Assembly: GCA_004352715.1 (NCBI GenBank)
Contig: SCFE01000025.1
Coordinates: 1,217,668 to 1,281,667, forward strand
Reading direction: 5' to 3'
DNA length: 64,000 nt
DNA from: Hofstenia miamia
Lineage: Eukaryota > Xenacoelomorpha > Acoela
In this document: positions 21,726-36,700 of the stretch, piece after piece
Position numbering within the stretch: position 1 is the stretch's first letter
Layout: every line of letters starts with the position of its first letter
Translations under genes and position numbers: made by a program
The notes under the pieces: model-generated
Told to the model about the DNA's origin: nothing
Database searches by the model: none
The model's input: only the letters and a program-made list of their open reading frames with translations

Positions 21726-24700
21726 CTAAAATCAAGACAGCTACATGACTTTAAATACTAGCTATAAAAATAGTCCGAATATTCCACTGAGCAATAGTGA
21801 TATTGAAAAAATGATCTCTTAAAGCTTAAGATTGATATAAATTCCAGAGTGATTTTTCAAAATAAAAATGATAACCTTACTAAGATTGATAAATGCAAAT
21901 CTTTTTTTTCAATTCTAGGTCTTATCAAAAAATCTTTAACGTTGCTAATATTGTTTCGTATGGTTATTTTAGGTTTTAGACAGGCGCACAATTCTTTGAT
22001 TGGCTTATTAGTCGATATCTCATCTACTTATTTTTCTCTATTTCATTTATGCTAATGATTATGCTAATATATTCAATCGTTATCTAAGTGATACATTGAT
22101 CTGTATTTATCTTATTGCAATATAAACTACCGATATACGTGCATTTTTACGCTTAATTTACAAAAATATGTACAATAAATGCGTCACTTTGTCAGTGTCG
22201 TCTCATGAAACAGTGGACGATAGGCCCTCTATGTCATAGGAGTGAAAACAATTATTGTAACTTTTGATTCGTAAAAATGCGCAATTTACAGATGATATTG
22301 ATCTAATCAAACCAAGGAAGAAAACTACAACAACGCTATTAACTATCTACATAATGGTATAATTTGTATGCCAAAATTGACTTCGCACTTTGCAATAAGT
22401 TTGAGAAGATAGACAACTACAGCATTAAATTGGTTCTAGATGTAAATAAGGTCAATGATACAATTGTGAAATTTAAAGGAAACTCTAAATGCTTATCTAA
22501 ACAAAGAAAATATGTAAAACCTGTGCAAATTTTACTCCGGTAAATTTTTTGACAGACAAACCAACACTGAACAAAAGAAGATTTTTAAATGGTACATTTC
22601 CGAAGAAAAAGAAATAATGTAAAAAGTCGCGCAATTTGTAGACAACGCGGACAGTCTTAGAATTCAGAATAACGAGATGTTGCTTTACAAGAATCTATGG
22701 CTAATTCATTGAATGAATTGTTTTATAATCAACTCCGCCTTACATTGTATTTTAAGATTAGTAAAATAGCGTCCCCATTGGGTTGAAAAAACCAAGAATA
22801 AAATAAACTACTTACAACCAAGGCGATTAGTGCATCTTCTTTGGAATGACATTGAAGTAATGCCATTTTGTGATCATTACTAAATAAATTACTGTAAATT
22901 TATTAAAGAAAATATTGGCATTTATAAAACATTCGAAATATTTCATTGAGAATTATAACTATAGTGGAATGATTAAAAAAGAAATTAGATGAGCGACTTT
23001 TACGCGCGATGAGTGTCGTTTGTTTAAACTCAGCTGTGTAAATAGAATTCTATGACAACGTAAATTTTTTCCAACAACAGTAGTAATGAATTTTTTATCG
23101 CAAATATATTTTATGGGGACATTTAAAAGAATTAAATCGTTACATAAATAACTGTCAATATTGGACATTGTACTACATGGATAAAGTCATGGCGCTTAAA
23201 AAACCAATTAATCATTTAAAAGAACTTTTCAACACATTTTAGTTCACAATGAAATCGGAAAAAAATGTTATCTTTACAAATTTAATATAACAGGAAAAAC
23301 TTCATTGATAAATGAAGAATTGAAATTAAGCTAAAATACATTTAAATATTGGTGACAAAAACTAGACACAAAAATATGCAAGACCTTATAATACGTTTCC
23401 ATAAAAGTCACGCAAAGATTCCTAGCTTAATTAAATTATACAAAAATTAAACTTGAAATTTTTTTAGATTATATATTAGTTAAAAAATATTTTTAATTAT
23501 TGAAAAATGATTATCGAAGTAGGAATTATTTTGCAATAATTCAATATTTCTCGCTGCAAACATTGTTGTTGGATCGGTAATTCACCAAATTTTATATGTC
23601 AAGTTGGGTCAGCAACTTGGATAATTCTGGTGATAATTTATTAGAGGTCGAATATAATTGCCAATTACTAAACTTGTATTTTTCAATGCACTATTCAAGT
23701 ATTAGTGTTGAGAAACCACAATTTCGCCTAATGAATTTGTCTTTCAACAGTAACTTACTTAATAATCTGAATAGAAAAATCCCGGCTACTGATATATATT
23801 TAAAAATTTAAGAATTTGTCTCAATACTATACAAACCATTTGTTGAGTCTATAAAGAAACGATTGCAGGTTAATTGCTTTTAAAATGAATTTTTGAAACT
23901 GATCTTTAAGAATGGGTTAATATAATCACCAACCTAATAAACGAAAACAAAATAGATTTAGTCTTTAAAAATTGAGGTTAAAATAAAAAATGAGCAGCGT
24001 CCTAGAAAACAGTACTGTGATATCAAATATTATGGATTGATGACTTTTCAATTGAATATTTGATTTAATCAATCTAATTGCATGTACATGTTAATTGCGT
24101 CGATTGAAATTAAATGGCGAGCAACTGCAAAACTAACAAAAAGAAGAAAACAAAACTACTTACTCGTCTGGATCTCTAGAAAAAAACGATAACTAATAGC
24201 TTATTGTAGATAAAATGACTTAAGAGTTTGTAGGATTTTTATGGTATATTATGGAGGTTTTGATAGAACACAACAGTTGCAATGAACTAGGAAGCATTTG
24301 AAAACAACATAACTGCGTTAAATTACATATATCCTAATTAACAAATCGCATTAACTTATACTTATACCAGTTTAATAACAAATGTAACACTTACGGGAAA
24401 AATCGAAAGTTAACGACTGCTATTTCTTTTTTCTTAAATGCATCCAGGATTTGGTCTTCAGTGGCAGTAGGACTAAATTGAAACATATAACATGAACTGG
24501 AATACTAATCAGATACAAATAGGAGGTACCGCACAATAACTACGTTTATGATTTCGATTTTAAAAATAGTGGACGATCGAAAAATTCAAATATTGTTTCA
24601 TTAATTTTTAAAATGGTAGAGGTTCGATTCGAATGTGCACGAGTGTGCAACAACTTTTACTAACATGCATATGCTTTAAATTCATAAATTATTATAATTG

Positions 24701-27700
24701 AAAACACACAGTATCTTGAAAAGCAATCAATTAAACATACGCAATGTTAGAAAGATGTAAGGTAGCAGAAGGTGGATAAATGTTTTGATAGTTTTTAGAG
24801 CCCTCTTTTCGGAAGCGATGCAATGGAGAGTTGGAATAGTCTTTAGTGAGTCCAGCATCAGGCTGACCTTCTTTCGGCAATTGAACAATTTGATGTTTCG
24901 ACATTGTTACACGCAGTTCCTTTCCATATAACTTGATGTCATTCAAATTATCAATACCTACATACACATAGTACAATTAGAAGTTATCAAGTCACTTACA
25001 AATTTTCGCTTGCTGAGCATTGTGCATTTGAACAAGTGCATTGTCTTGCTTGTTGAACAGAATTTTGACTCTCTGGACATCTCCATATACACCTGCATAT
25101 ACAAATAGTAATGTCATAAACACTCACTTATGATGAGCGTTTACAAAGACACAGTGTATAATTAAATCATAATATATTAAAGCATTCAAAAACACTTCCC
25201 TGGAATATTTATAAATGCATATGAACTAAGATATCTCAATTACTACTGTATTGTTAGAGGTAGCATGTAAAATGTAAGGTATCAAAGAAAACCCAGCCTA
25301 ACACCAAATAAAGTATACCGTATGGCAGTCCTAAGATTTGCATTAATACTAAATTTAAAAAAAATTATCTTGAAATAGCCCCACAATTTAATGATAGAGT
25401 TTTGCCACAACGACTACAGTATAAAATCAATGACAAAAGCGTTCATAATTGATTCACATAAAATTTACAACCATAAGGTAAATAAATTATTTAAAAAGAG
25501 TCAGGTGTGGTACACATACTGATTCTGTTGGTATAACTTGGAGCAATAAACTCCAAAGATGCCAAGATAATGATTATTTTCTGAGAATTTTGAATTTAAT
25601 GCAGTTTATTGTGTGGACACTGAAAAGTGATAATGATAAACATTCAACAACATAACGTAATCCCCATTTTGCAATATACATGTGTTCTTCATTACATTAT
25701 ATCTAACTATCCAAGATGTTTAGATGTGAATAAATAAACAACCTTAGCATCTTGCAGTCTTTTTTGATGCAGTGGGCATATATGTTGTAAGAATTGAAAG
25801 CAATTTAAATCACAAAATTTCTCTTCAAAATTATATGTGGAGTCAAAAAAATTGGAAGAATTATGGATTGAAGTCCTAAGTATGGGAATAAATACCAAGC
25901 ATAAATAGTAGAAAGCAAGGAAATAACCTGAAAAGAAAAACGAAGTGAAAAAAAATAGTATAGAACATAGCTTTAACGGAAATTTAAAATGTCTAGCATG
26001 CAAGCCCTATAATATGTACAGAGTACCCTGCGTTTCAACTGCAAATACTTCCAATTCGAAATAAAAAATGTAAAAATGCAATGTGCGATTATCAAAAGAT
26101 ATATTTCAGAAAAAATAAAACCACAGCAATATGAAATGAATAAGCATTAAAAAGTTATTTAATTTAAAATAATACCAAACACATTATTTATGGTACAAAT
26201 CTTTTAGTCTATTGACAAACAATGCAAATTCTAATCACAAACAGTTTTATTCCCTATTCCACTTTAAATGCTTTATTATTTCAAAACGCTAGGTACCCTG
26301 CATACGTACACTTATGTTAATCTGAATATAACTGCATTATAATGAACACTATGTATATGTATACAAACGGAAATTGGAAAGTGCAAATAAAGTAAAATAA
26401 TAACAAAACACATACCAAACAAAGTAAAGAGAGCGTCAGGTGTGAGTTTCTATAAAACAAGTGTGTAGAGAAAAATAGAACACAGCAAAGTACAGAGTAA
26501 GTGCATTGGTAAGAAAATAGAATAGAAATGGATAGGTGAATAAACACCAAATACGAGCAATAAATGGAAAGAAGAAACAAATTAAAGGGAAAGAAAACAA
26601 ATTCATAGTAATATTTTTATCTTTTGAATGACTATTATGCTATTTCCCCATCAAGGCAAAAACTCCATACAACATATATAAATATGCAAACCTCAGAATT
26701 TAAATTTCCCACAAGTAGAACTGCATTGGGCGATGGCGGNATAACTGCATTATAATGAACACTATGTATATGTATACAAACGGAAATTGGAAAGTGCAAA
26801 TAAAGTAAAATAATAACAAAACACATACCAAACAAAGTAAAGAGAGCGTCAGGTGTGAGTTTCTATAAAACAAGTGTGTAGAGAAAAATAGAACACAGCA
26901 AAGTACAGAGTAAGTGCATTGGTAAGAAAATAGAATAGAAATGGATAGGTGAATAAACACCAAATACGAGCAATAAATGGAAAGAAGAAACAAATTAAAG
27001 GGAAAGAAAACAAATTCATAGTAATATTTTTATCTTTTGAATGACTATTATGCTATTTCCCCATCAAGGCAAAAACTCCATACAACATATATAAATATGC
27101 AAACCTCAGAATTTAAATTTCCCACAAGTAGAACTGCATTGGGCGATGGCGGTAGTCGAAAACCAGCAGCAGTTAATGCGTTTTGAGCAGTTAGGTTTAA
27201 ACTGTTTGCAGCTAATGGGTGAGGAACTAAATGCTATATTTACAAAAAAATCACGCAATTGATGAACAAGACATGCAAAAAAGAAATAAAACGTAGAGTA
27301 ACTAAACTTACTAAGAACAGAAATTAGAGTAGAACCTGATGCATCAGTAGTATAGAATGCTAAATTCAACATTTTTGCTAGAGATGACATTTTAAAAATT
27401 ATATTTTACACAACCCAATAATGGATTGCTTGCTAAAAATTTTTAAAGCGTAATGCAAACGGCATCATATTTTCTAAAATTCCATTATTTACAATATATT
27501 TCTTAATAATTCAGTGCTGTGCTCGCACAAATCTATTAGATTACTTGCCATTAACAATGGTATACATTTCTTAGCAAAACAGGCATTAAATCATATTTAA
27601 AGACAGAATACTCGTCTTAATTGTTTGTGAATGACTTCTATTTAAAGCTATGCACAAGAATTTCAGTGTTTCATACTTAATTGTTGCTAAAAAATTATCT

Positions 27701-30700
27701 CAATCTGCTATCTTCGTCATACTCCAAATTAGTGAGAAATTGTTTTTTCAAAATCATGCTGTGTAATAAATGGAAAAAGTCATTATCCAAAACGACATAA
27801 GCGATCATTAAGTAAAGCTTGAGATGCATGGATTTACAGTATAGAGGGGTCTACAAAATAAAACCTTCCCAAATTAACGTTATTTATTGAACAGTGAGAA
27901 TTCAACGACATATAAAAAATTTCTTGGATATAAAAATCTTAAAAGACATTTTATAGTACTTTCATATATATGGTGTTTATTTTGTAGTTTTTATTTTTAA
28001 TGGGAAGCGGGTCGCCCCTTGCAGGCATGGCACCCGACATTACTAGACAAACGGACACATAGAGCGCCCGAGCAGAGGTACATCCACAAACGCATAAAAA
28101 TTTTTATGTAACAAATCCAAGTGATACATTGAAAAATGATACCCTAAGAGAGAGTGCAAGTTCATAGATGTGTTTCGCAAAAATGCAATTGCGAAAGGAA
28201 ATCAAATTAATAACATTTTAATTAACCAATAACTAATGAAAAATGAATTCTGCCGAATTGGTATGCTAAATACTGACACTTGAAGTAAGATTTCTCACAT
28301 TTATAATGCATTTTAAATATTTGGCTTAATATGAATAATTTAATTTATTGTAATTTTTCGAAATATAGGTGCATCGAAAATCTCTGATTTAGTGAAATGC
28401 ATGGCATGCAAAATCACATTATTGCATAGCATTGGCCTAATAGGCACGATTCTCTATATTTTGATTCTTATAGTTAAAAAATGAAATTATATTATTATAT
28501 ATTTCATTTTACAAGCAAATTAGTTCTCCAAAGACTTTTTAAAATGTAAAACCAACAGTTTTGGTATTTAAATCAAAACCTGATGGACACAAAACGACAT
28601 ACAAAGTACCTTTTGCGTTAAATTTTTTGATTTTTAGTTTGGGTACATTCTATATTAATAACCTCAACAAAATTAGGAAAATTTTAAATTGCATTAATAC
28701 TATCAACAGTGTTATTATTAAAGCATTGACTTATTCTTACAATAACATGCCTTGGTCAAATCATATAATTTCCAATAATAGGTTTTTGTTACACTATTTG
28801 CAATTCTACTGAGGAAAGTCATCAATGTACATAACTATGGCATTAATTTCCACAATAATCGGCCTCCTATAAAAATTCTAAAATGGTCATCTTTAACACA
28901 TCTGATTGTATAAGAAATATAATCGATCAACTATATCTATTTCTGGTTTGGTTTCATTATAAATTATTATCAAAAACCCATCATATATTCATGAATTTTT
29001 TACATGCGTAGTAGCAGAAATGCGAATATTTATCACAATTTAAGAGTTTGCAGAGCTGACATTGATGAATAATTCATAACTATCCATGCCTTTGAAATGC
29101 TTAGTATACTATGTTGTTAATTTTGAATTGTCTCAAAGCATGAGTCAGAATCTGAAGCAATTTTAGTATTTTTAAGAAAAAGATCTAGAATCATTGCATT
29201 TTCACTGCTGATTGTATATTTTAGGAAACAATAAAAAAACTCAATCACCATCATTAGTTATTTGTAGAGAAAATTGTACTGCTTGTTGTATTTATCATAT
29301 GAGACTGTTGTTTAGAAGAACCTGATATTTTGAAAATTTCCTTCAAGTAACTAGTAACACAATAATTGAATACAATCTTATATAGGAATTATAATTTAAA
29401 CATCTATAGCATAATCCTACTGAATGTAATTGGTCTTATCAAATTTGAATGCTTTAGCAGAGTTCTAAGCATATATTGGAATATTCATAAAGTTAATGCA
29501 TGAGATAGGCGTCATAACTCCTAGCCATTAAATAATTCAAATGGTATTCTGAGCAAGTTGCTTTTATTACAACTCAAATATTGACAGTTAATAATATAAT
29601 AAATTCTTAAGTTTTGTAGATTCAAAGTTTTGGACGATTTGGTGCTAAACTGTCATCACATTACCAAAATTCATCGAGGTCCGGGCTTGATAGGCCCATG
29701 CCATGCATTTAAGATAAATATTGAAAACTAAATTTTTGATTATATCTATTGTTCCAAATAATAATTTAAACAAGATTAGTTGCAACCAAGCAATATATTC
29801 CAGAAAAATATTTCAGGTCAAAATCCTAGTTGAAAATTAACCGAGACCAAAAAGAGAGCCCTCAAGCTTTTGTATAACGAAGATACAAATGGCTATTATG
29901 AAGGCATCTATCATCGATTCACAGCCTTAGAAACTATTTTAACATATCTAACAATCTAATACAATGTACTGTATAATTGTCATTCTGATATAAACTGTCA
30001 AATTATACGTTTATGGAATTCTCTTATAATTTGCATATAGAAAATGGGGGACATCTGATCGCCTCGTCTGTTGTGAAAGCCATGGTGACTGAGGCAATTT
30101 CTAATTAAAGTTTTTTGTATTCAAACTTCGGCAAAGTTGAGAGAAGATGGTGCTTAAATTCATTTACTTTTAGGCATAAACATTGACAATGCGCGTCTTC
30201 TGAAAAAACAAAGCTTGCAACCTGCGGCAAAATAAAGTTTCGACATTTTTGAAAACTATCTGAAGAAATTGCTCTTTTGGAGGAATTTGTTACCGATCAA
30301 CAATCTCAGGTCGGATTTCAGCGAAGTCACGACATTTGTAGACACACCAACACCTCAAATTAAATGACCGATATTTTGCTGCAATTCATGCAAGTCACTT
30401 GTAATTTGTTAGATTGTATTTTGGCGATTTTAAAAAATGTTTTACTAAAAATATTTTTTAAAACAATATATATAAAAGTATAAAATTAACTGAATAAGTT
30501 TAACAAAGTAACCTTAAACCAAATATCCAAATTTAATTTATACTAAATACGAAAGTACATTTGACAAACGTCAATTGAAATAATTTCAAAATAAACTAGC
30601 ATGTAATGATTATGCGACAGTCGCGGATTCAGAAGAATTTGGGTGGAGTACGGTAAAATATAATGCTGCACCCAGGGCCCGCACTGATGCAATAGACTGG

Positions 30701-33700
30701 TAACTATAAATGTGAACTAAACAATAAAACGAGTACTTATTGAAATTATATTTAATATTGCGAAAAGGCAAAGGTTTAAAAAATTAGTACAAAACTTACG
30801 AGTTGGCGCACTAAATGCTAAAGGGTTAAAAGAAGCAGCCGCTGTAGTAGAACAACCCAATCCCCCCAGTGGATTAGTCGGGAAGTTAGTAGGCAAAATT
30901 CCTGCTAAAGAGGATAATAAATAGTCACTTTAAACTTAATGTATCAAATGATTAAAACATTTGTGAAGTATGTTAAAACATGCAAACTAAAATGACTTCA
31001 TTTTCACTACAACACTACATAAAATTAACCTACATTAACAATTTCAGGCCTAAATTACTTAAGATTATACTTAATTTAGAGGTGATAGATGGAATAAAAA
31101 TAAAAAAACATTAAAGTGAGGATAGTGAGAAAAATGAAATCCAAAACTACAATTAAATTATTTTCCAATAGCGATTGAGAATAAAATTCATTATAATGCA
31201 AACCTGATGTTCCAAATTATATTTCATGCTACTTAATAAAAACAAATCTATAATTGTAAAGCACAGGTTAAAAACATGTAATTATATCTACTAAGGAACT
31301 TATTTGACATGGCAAAGCAGCATGATCAAATAGAGTACGCCAAAAAAATCGGTTTTTTAGCGTCGTGTTTCTGAATAAGAAATACCGATTACACAATTCA
31401 GGACAAGCAAAAATGAAGGGATAATATAACAAGTTCTCCTTGCAAAGTCATTATCATATAGAATATGAATTTATTTCGGCGCAACATTACACAAGAATAG
31501 TATTCAATAACTTCTGGTTGAATCATGGGATAACAATGTCATCACTGAACGTGAAGTTCTTAGTTAAGCTTTAATTACAAGATAGTTGAAAAACCTAGAA
31601 CTTCATATACACAAGAAAATGCTGAATTCACATCTAGCAGAGGTGAACAAATGAATTCGCGTATTGGTTGTAAAGAAATCCTTAGAGCATTTAAAATAAA
31701 GGATTTCAGGAAGCGCTGTTTATCATGCGCCGTGAATGGGGGCGACAGGCCACAGTTGGCAAGACAAAAAAGTGTCATTGGATGGCAATGTCAAACTGGA
31801 ATAGTGATATTTACTATGAGATACTGCAATATGCATATATTAGGGCAAGAAAAACCGAACTTTACGTAACAAAACAAAAATATACCCAAAGCTAATGCAG
31901 CAGCGGAATCAAAGTATTGAGCAACGGGACCATCACCTGATGGTAAATCAGGCCTAGTGAAATCTTTGCTTTTCTCATTGTTGTATTTTACATTTAAATT
32001 GGTAAGTTTAGAATATTCGATTTTTAACGGACAACAGCCATAATATAAATTCTGACAGTCGAATAGCTAAAATATAAAATAAGATAACCAATCAATTTTC
32101 AGGACTCTACCTCTTTTGCTGATTTAGCACCTTTAGCTTCAGCATATTGTATTAGTGCTTGAAATTGTTGGGGATACCCTGGCTTCGCAAATGTTATTAT
32201 TTTCAATACTGTACCAGTACGTGAAAATAACTAAAACGTATGCAATTAGAAAATTAAATCCTCACCAATAACCCCTCCATACGAAGTATACTTACATGGT
32301 GCAAAACATCTAAATTAACTTGATTATATATGGTTTGATTGTCGCCCATTTCTACAATAACACGAAGAACTGTTTTTTCACCATCAGTGGGACAACTTGA
32401 TCCGAAATTTGAAAATTCTGGAGAGGCTGTTGATTGAGAGCGAGATGAAAAACTTAGAGGACTAGTGGAAGGCTGTATGAATTGTGGTAAATGCAACTGA
32501 CTCGCTGTTAACGACTAAAAACGAAAATAATTGCATTTAATAAATAAACTATCTTACATCTTGAAAGTTATTCATGAGAGTTAGAGCACCATTGGCAGAA
32601 GGAATATCGAAATTCTAAAATAACACTTTCAAAACAATTTGGAAATAATTACTAAAGCATTTGTCAAATCTTTGTAGTTTATAACTTTTCGGAGAAAACA
32701 AATAATAAACAGCAATCTGCAATAAAAACGCTATAAATTAGGCGTATTTTGTTGATACTACCTAGGCCCCAATATAGAACTACTTAAAGGATTTCATTTG
32801 TACACGGACAATAAGCGTTACATTATTTGGATATACAGAAACTTCAAACAACAAATACATGAAGTTCACTCAGAATAGACAGGAAGACGGGGGCAAGTTG
32901 TAAGCAGGAAATGTAAGATTCCCGTGACATGTCAATGCACTCCTAACTGATATAGTACTGTTTTGCGGAAATGGCCGGGTCCGGCGATGTTAAGCAGCCC
33001 GAATTTCGAATGGGATGGTCATATCACAAATTAATCAAATAATATACTAATGCTGCGGTGAATCATTTGTAAAATTATGAACATCATATTGTGAAGGTAG
33101 ATTTCAATGCACCAAAGTCAATTGGGTTTTATCAAGGCGATAGATCTTCAACAGGCAATGACATTATCATCTTGCGGAGGCCAATACAATAAATTGCGTG
33201 GATTATAAACGCACATTTAACATTCAAAACGTCGCTGCTGCGCATGTACTATAAATGTACTGCATGGGAAAGATTTTATGAGCTCTTAAATTAAAATAAA
33301 ACTGTTAAGTATGTCTTTATAAACCAATCGGATTCAATGAATTGGCCTCTGCAAGATGATTATGTCATGGCCTTATATATATGTATCGCCTTAGGTTCCA
33401 TTGCATATGTAATACCTTACATCCAACAGGACATTGGAAGAAAAACCATCAAAAACACAAAGCGAGGAAGGTTAGTGTTAAATCTCCAAACTCAAAACAC
33501 TAGCATCTAGCAAAAGCAAAGTTGTTGATATTGATCTTAATTGACCCACTTTTCGAATAACATTATTTGAATTGGGTTTGATTCATTTATTTCATAGGAA
33601 TCAGCGAATTGAGTATGACATTCATGATGACTTATACATATTCACATTTTCCTGTATTATTCTTTTTGTTTAAAATCTATTGATAAAGAAAACTAAGTTT

Positions 33701-36700
33701 ACTTCGCTTGATATTGTAGGAATAAGCAATGTCAAAATTTACGGCGATTACATAACTAACTATCGTGTATTTCCCTTATTTGGCAAAACTGACCATCAGG
33801 TATTTTCCTTCGTTTATAATTTTTGCATTTAAACAATTCACTGATATATAAAATGCAATATTTCATAACAAATTACTTAGGACTAGCAAATGACCTTTCA
33901 AATTTATTTTGCTCACAGGGCTAATGATTAAAGAGTAAGATATTCGAGCTTAACATTTCAATACAAACGAATGTACAAGAAATTGAGCAATGCAGCCAAA
34001 TAGTATGGCTATATTGAAATCAACAAGAAACTTCCGATTACATAAATTGATATTTACAAGCTATAACTTGCGGATTGAATTTGATTGAATGCGAAATTTC
34101 TATAATAGAAGAAATGATGAGTAAAAGACTAACCTCATTTTTACTAACATGTTCGGTTCAGTTTCAATCTTCATTTTAAAAAAATGGAATGTTAATTACG
34201 CATAAAAACGTAAACTTTTTAACTTTTAATTACTTGCTCATGCTTGCTCACGATAAAGATTAATAGCTTTAGGATAATTTACAACACTCATATGGCGCAA
34301 GCTGCGACGGTTGACCACACATTCAAATAATAAACGATTGCGCACTTTAATCGAAGATATATCATTAATCACTTAGTGTTGAAAGAATCAATTTACAACG
34401 AAAACTGCACACCCTGCTATTCCAATACTGAGTAAAACAAAACTACTTTCCAATAATTGCTATAACTTGAGCGATTTGCACTAAACAGCAAAATAATAAT
34501 AATTTAAAAAACTCAAAAGATGTCTTCTGACTCCTACTACCCTCCTTGTCTAATTTAGGGGTGGCGAACTTTTTTTAAATCAAATTTGACAAAAAATTAT
34601 AAATAACTTTTAGCAAGTTAATACCGTGTCATAACATTAAACAAGTAAACGTATTATTGAATGAATGTATTGTCGTAAAACGCATATGAATGTGATTTTT
34701 ATTGCTGTATTTTGGATCACAACTCGACATTGACAAGAGTTTTATATCTGGCTCATACTTGGTCAGTTTAAGTAAGGCCGATGAAAACTCATCAACACTT
34801 GTTCTCAAATAATGTTTTATAGGCTCATTTGGTGAAACAACGATTCACAGCAATGTTAATTTTTTAGGCAAATAAATGTATGAGCTATAAAGAATTTCAC
34901 AATTCGGTATTGTGACGTTATTGACCTTCTAGGCTCTGAAAAAGTAGGATTAACGATATTATCAAACATACAGTGTGTTATTGCTATTTAATATAGGCAA
35001 ACAGTTAAACGTAATTAAGACTAAAGTATCGCAATGTGGCGTACAAGCAAGAAATCTCAAGAATGGCACATTTGGTATGTGTGCCATAGGTTCGCTACCC
35101 CTGGTCTAAATCATTGCCTGCACACAGTAGTGCAGCTTCATAGTTAATATTTAAAGTTCGTTACAGTAAAAACAACATAGTTCACAAACCATGGAACCAA
35201 AGGAAAGATTTTGATCAGCGTGTTGCTTAGATTCTTTCGATAACTGAATGAACACCCTGGTTCCACGAATACAAGCAGGCACTTGAAGGTAATAGTTACA
35301 CATGGTCAAAGCAGCAGTTTCTTCAAAAAACTCCAACATTGCCTAAACATATTGTTAAAGTAATTCAGCATAAAAATCATTTACCTGATTTTTATTGATC
35401 CCGTTAACAACATTTGCGATGCGACCAAAATTTAAGCCAAGAGTAATAATTTCAGCATCAGTAGTACCATCAGGCACATTAAAGATATGAACAGTTCGGG
35501 AAGAATTTGTCATTTTTGTTTGTGGTACATCTAATTTTACCTAAAAACATATTTTTTATTAGGAGATAGTTACTTAGTGAGCTAAAGAAAATTTTTTACA
35601 TAGATACTAAAGATAAGGCTTAAATTTACCATATTCAGAAAAAACCTATTAACACTAATAACTTTTAGCAGAACGATAAATATATTACATTCTAAATTAG
35701 CAAATTAAAATTTTCGTACTAAAATAAGCAAAACGCCATTAAAATACTTAATATACCTGCAAAATATGTATTCTACGTATTTGAGTTTACCTTAATAGAT
35801 TGATGGACCTGAAATTATAAAATTTTAGATTCCCTAATTCAATATGTTATAACAACACGTAAGGAGGTTGGCGCAATATAATTTTTGTTTTATTACACTT
35901 AATGTTCATATTTTTAATAAGTCTAATAGGATGCTAAATGATGTACACATAAACCTATATTGAGTGAGAGTGGAATTTTATCATTCAAATATAATAGGAA
36001 AATTTCACCATATTTTGCCTTTATACATTTTGCTGGCAACTTGCCAACTTTTGTTTGTCAAGGACATATTTTATTCCAGTGTAGCTCTTTTAATTCTTAC
36101 TTTTTAAACAAATTTAATGTTGAACCCATACCGGTTCAGCTAAAAGTTCACAGCAATTATTTGCTACATTTTTGCTTAATCTGATATTTAAGCTAAAAAA
36201 TATCAAGAGGCTACATAACTGAACAGATAATAATTAATGGACCCTTGACTTCATCGAACATTTGAATAAATAAAAAGTCGTTAATTTTGTTCACTATATG
36301 AACTCGTATTCCGAACCTTAATGTTCATCAGCATAACTGCAGCTTGCTTCTGATTGACCAACAACAACAAATGGAGCTTCCAACTACTATAGTCGAAACA
36401 AGAAAATTAAGTTGTTAGTCAAGAAAACAAAACTACGAATAAACTTTTCAAGTATTTTGGCATTTGCTCTAAGAAGTCAGCATCGTTTTTTGAAAATAAC
36501 ATTATAGATGAGTTTTTCTGTTAAAAACCAAAAACTGTTTTAATTTAGTTTTCTCAGCTTGGTTTCTGCTTAGAGTGAAAACCGTGGTTTTAGTTTTTTT
36601 TCGGTATACCACCGAGCAATAATATATAAATATGTGTACAGAATTCCATTTGGAAAATTGTTAGCGTAGCTGAACACAAGTGGTTAATTAACTAGTAAAT

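Larger units (their letters stand above)
26328..27152. repeat. Identical 412-bp direct repeat across a single-N join (assembly artefact)
   Basis: 26,328-26,739 and 26,741-27,152 appear identical and are separated by one N at 26,740. The repeat duplicates the 34-nt exon and the last 48 bp of exon 11. Exact identity and an endpoint at the N point to an unmerged contig overlap, not a biological duplication. Confidence 0.85.

Noticed and set aside
27302-27400. Possible extra PTBP exon (TTTAG ... GTAAGT on the minus strand)
   Set aside because: No acceptor/donor pair keeps the phase between exons 10 and 11; those two join correctly without it.
27843-27993. Short inverted repeat TCTACAAAATAAA / TTTATTTTGTAG about 140 bp apart
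   Set aside because: It could be a tiny mariner-like MITE, but the ends, target site and family cannot be established.
31651-31869. 72-codon open frame inside a PTBP intron
   Set aside because: Plus strand, within an intron, no recognisable domain; probably chance.
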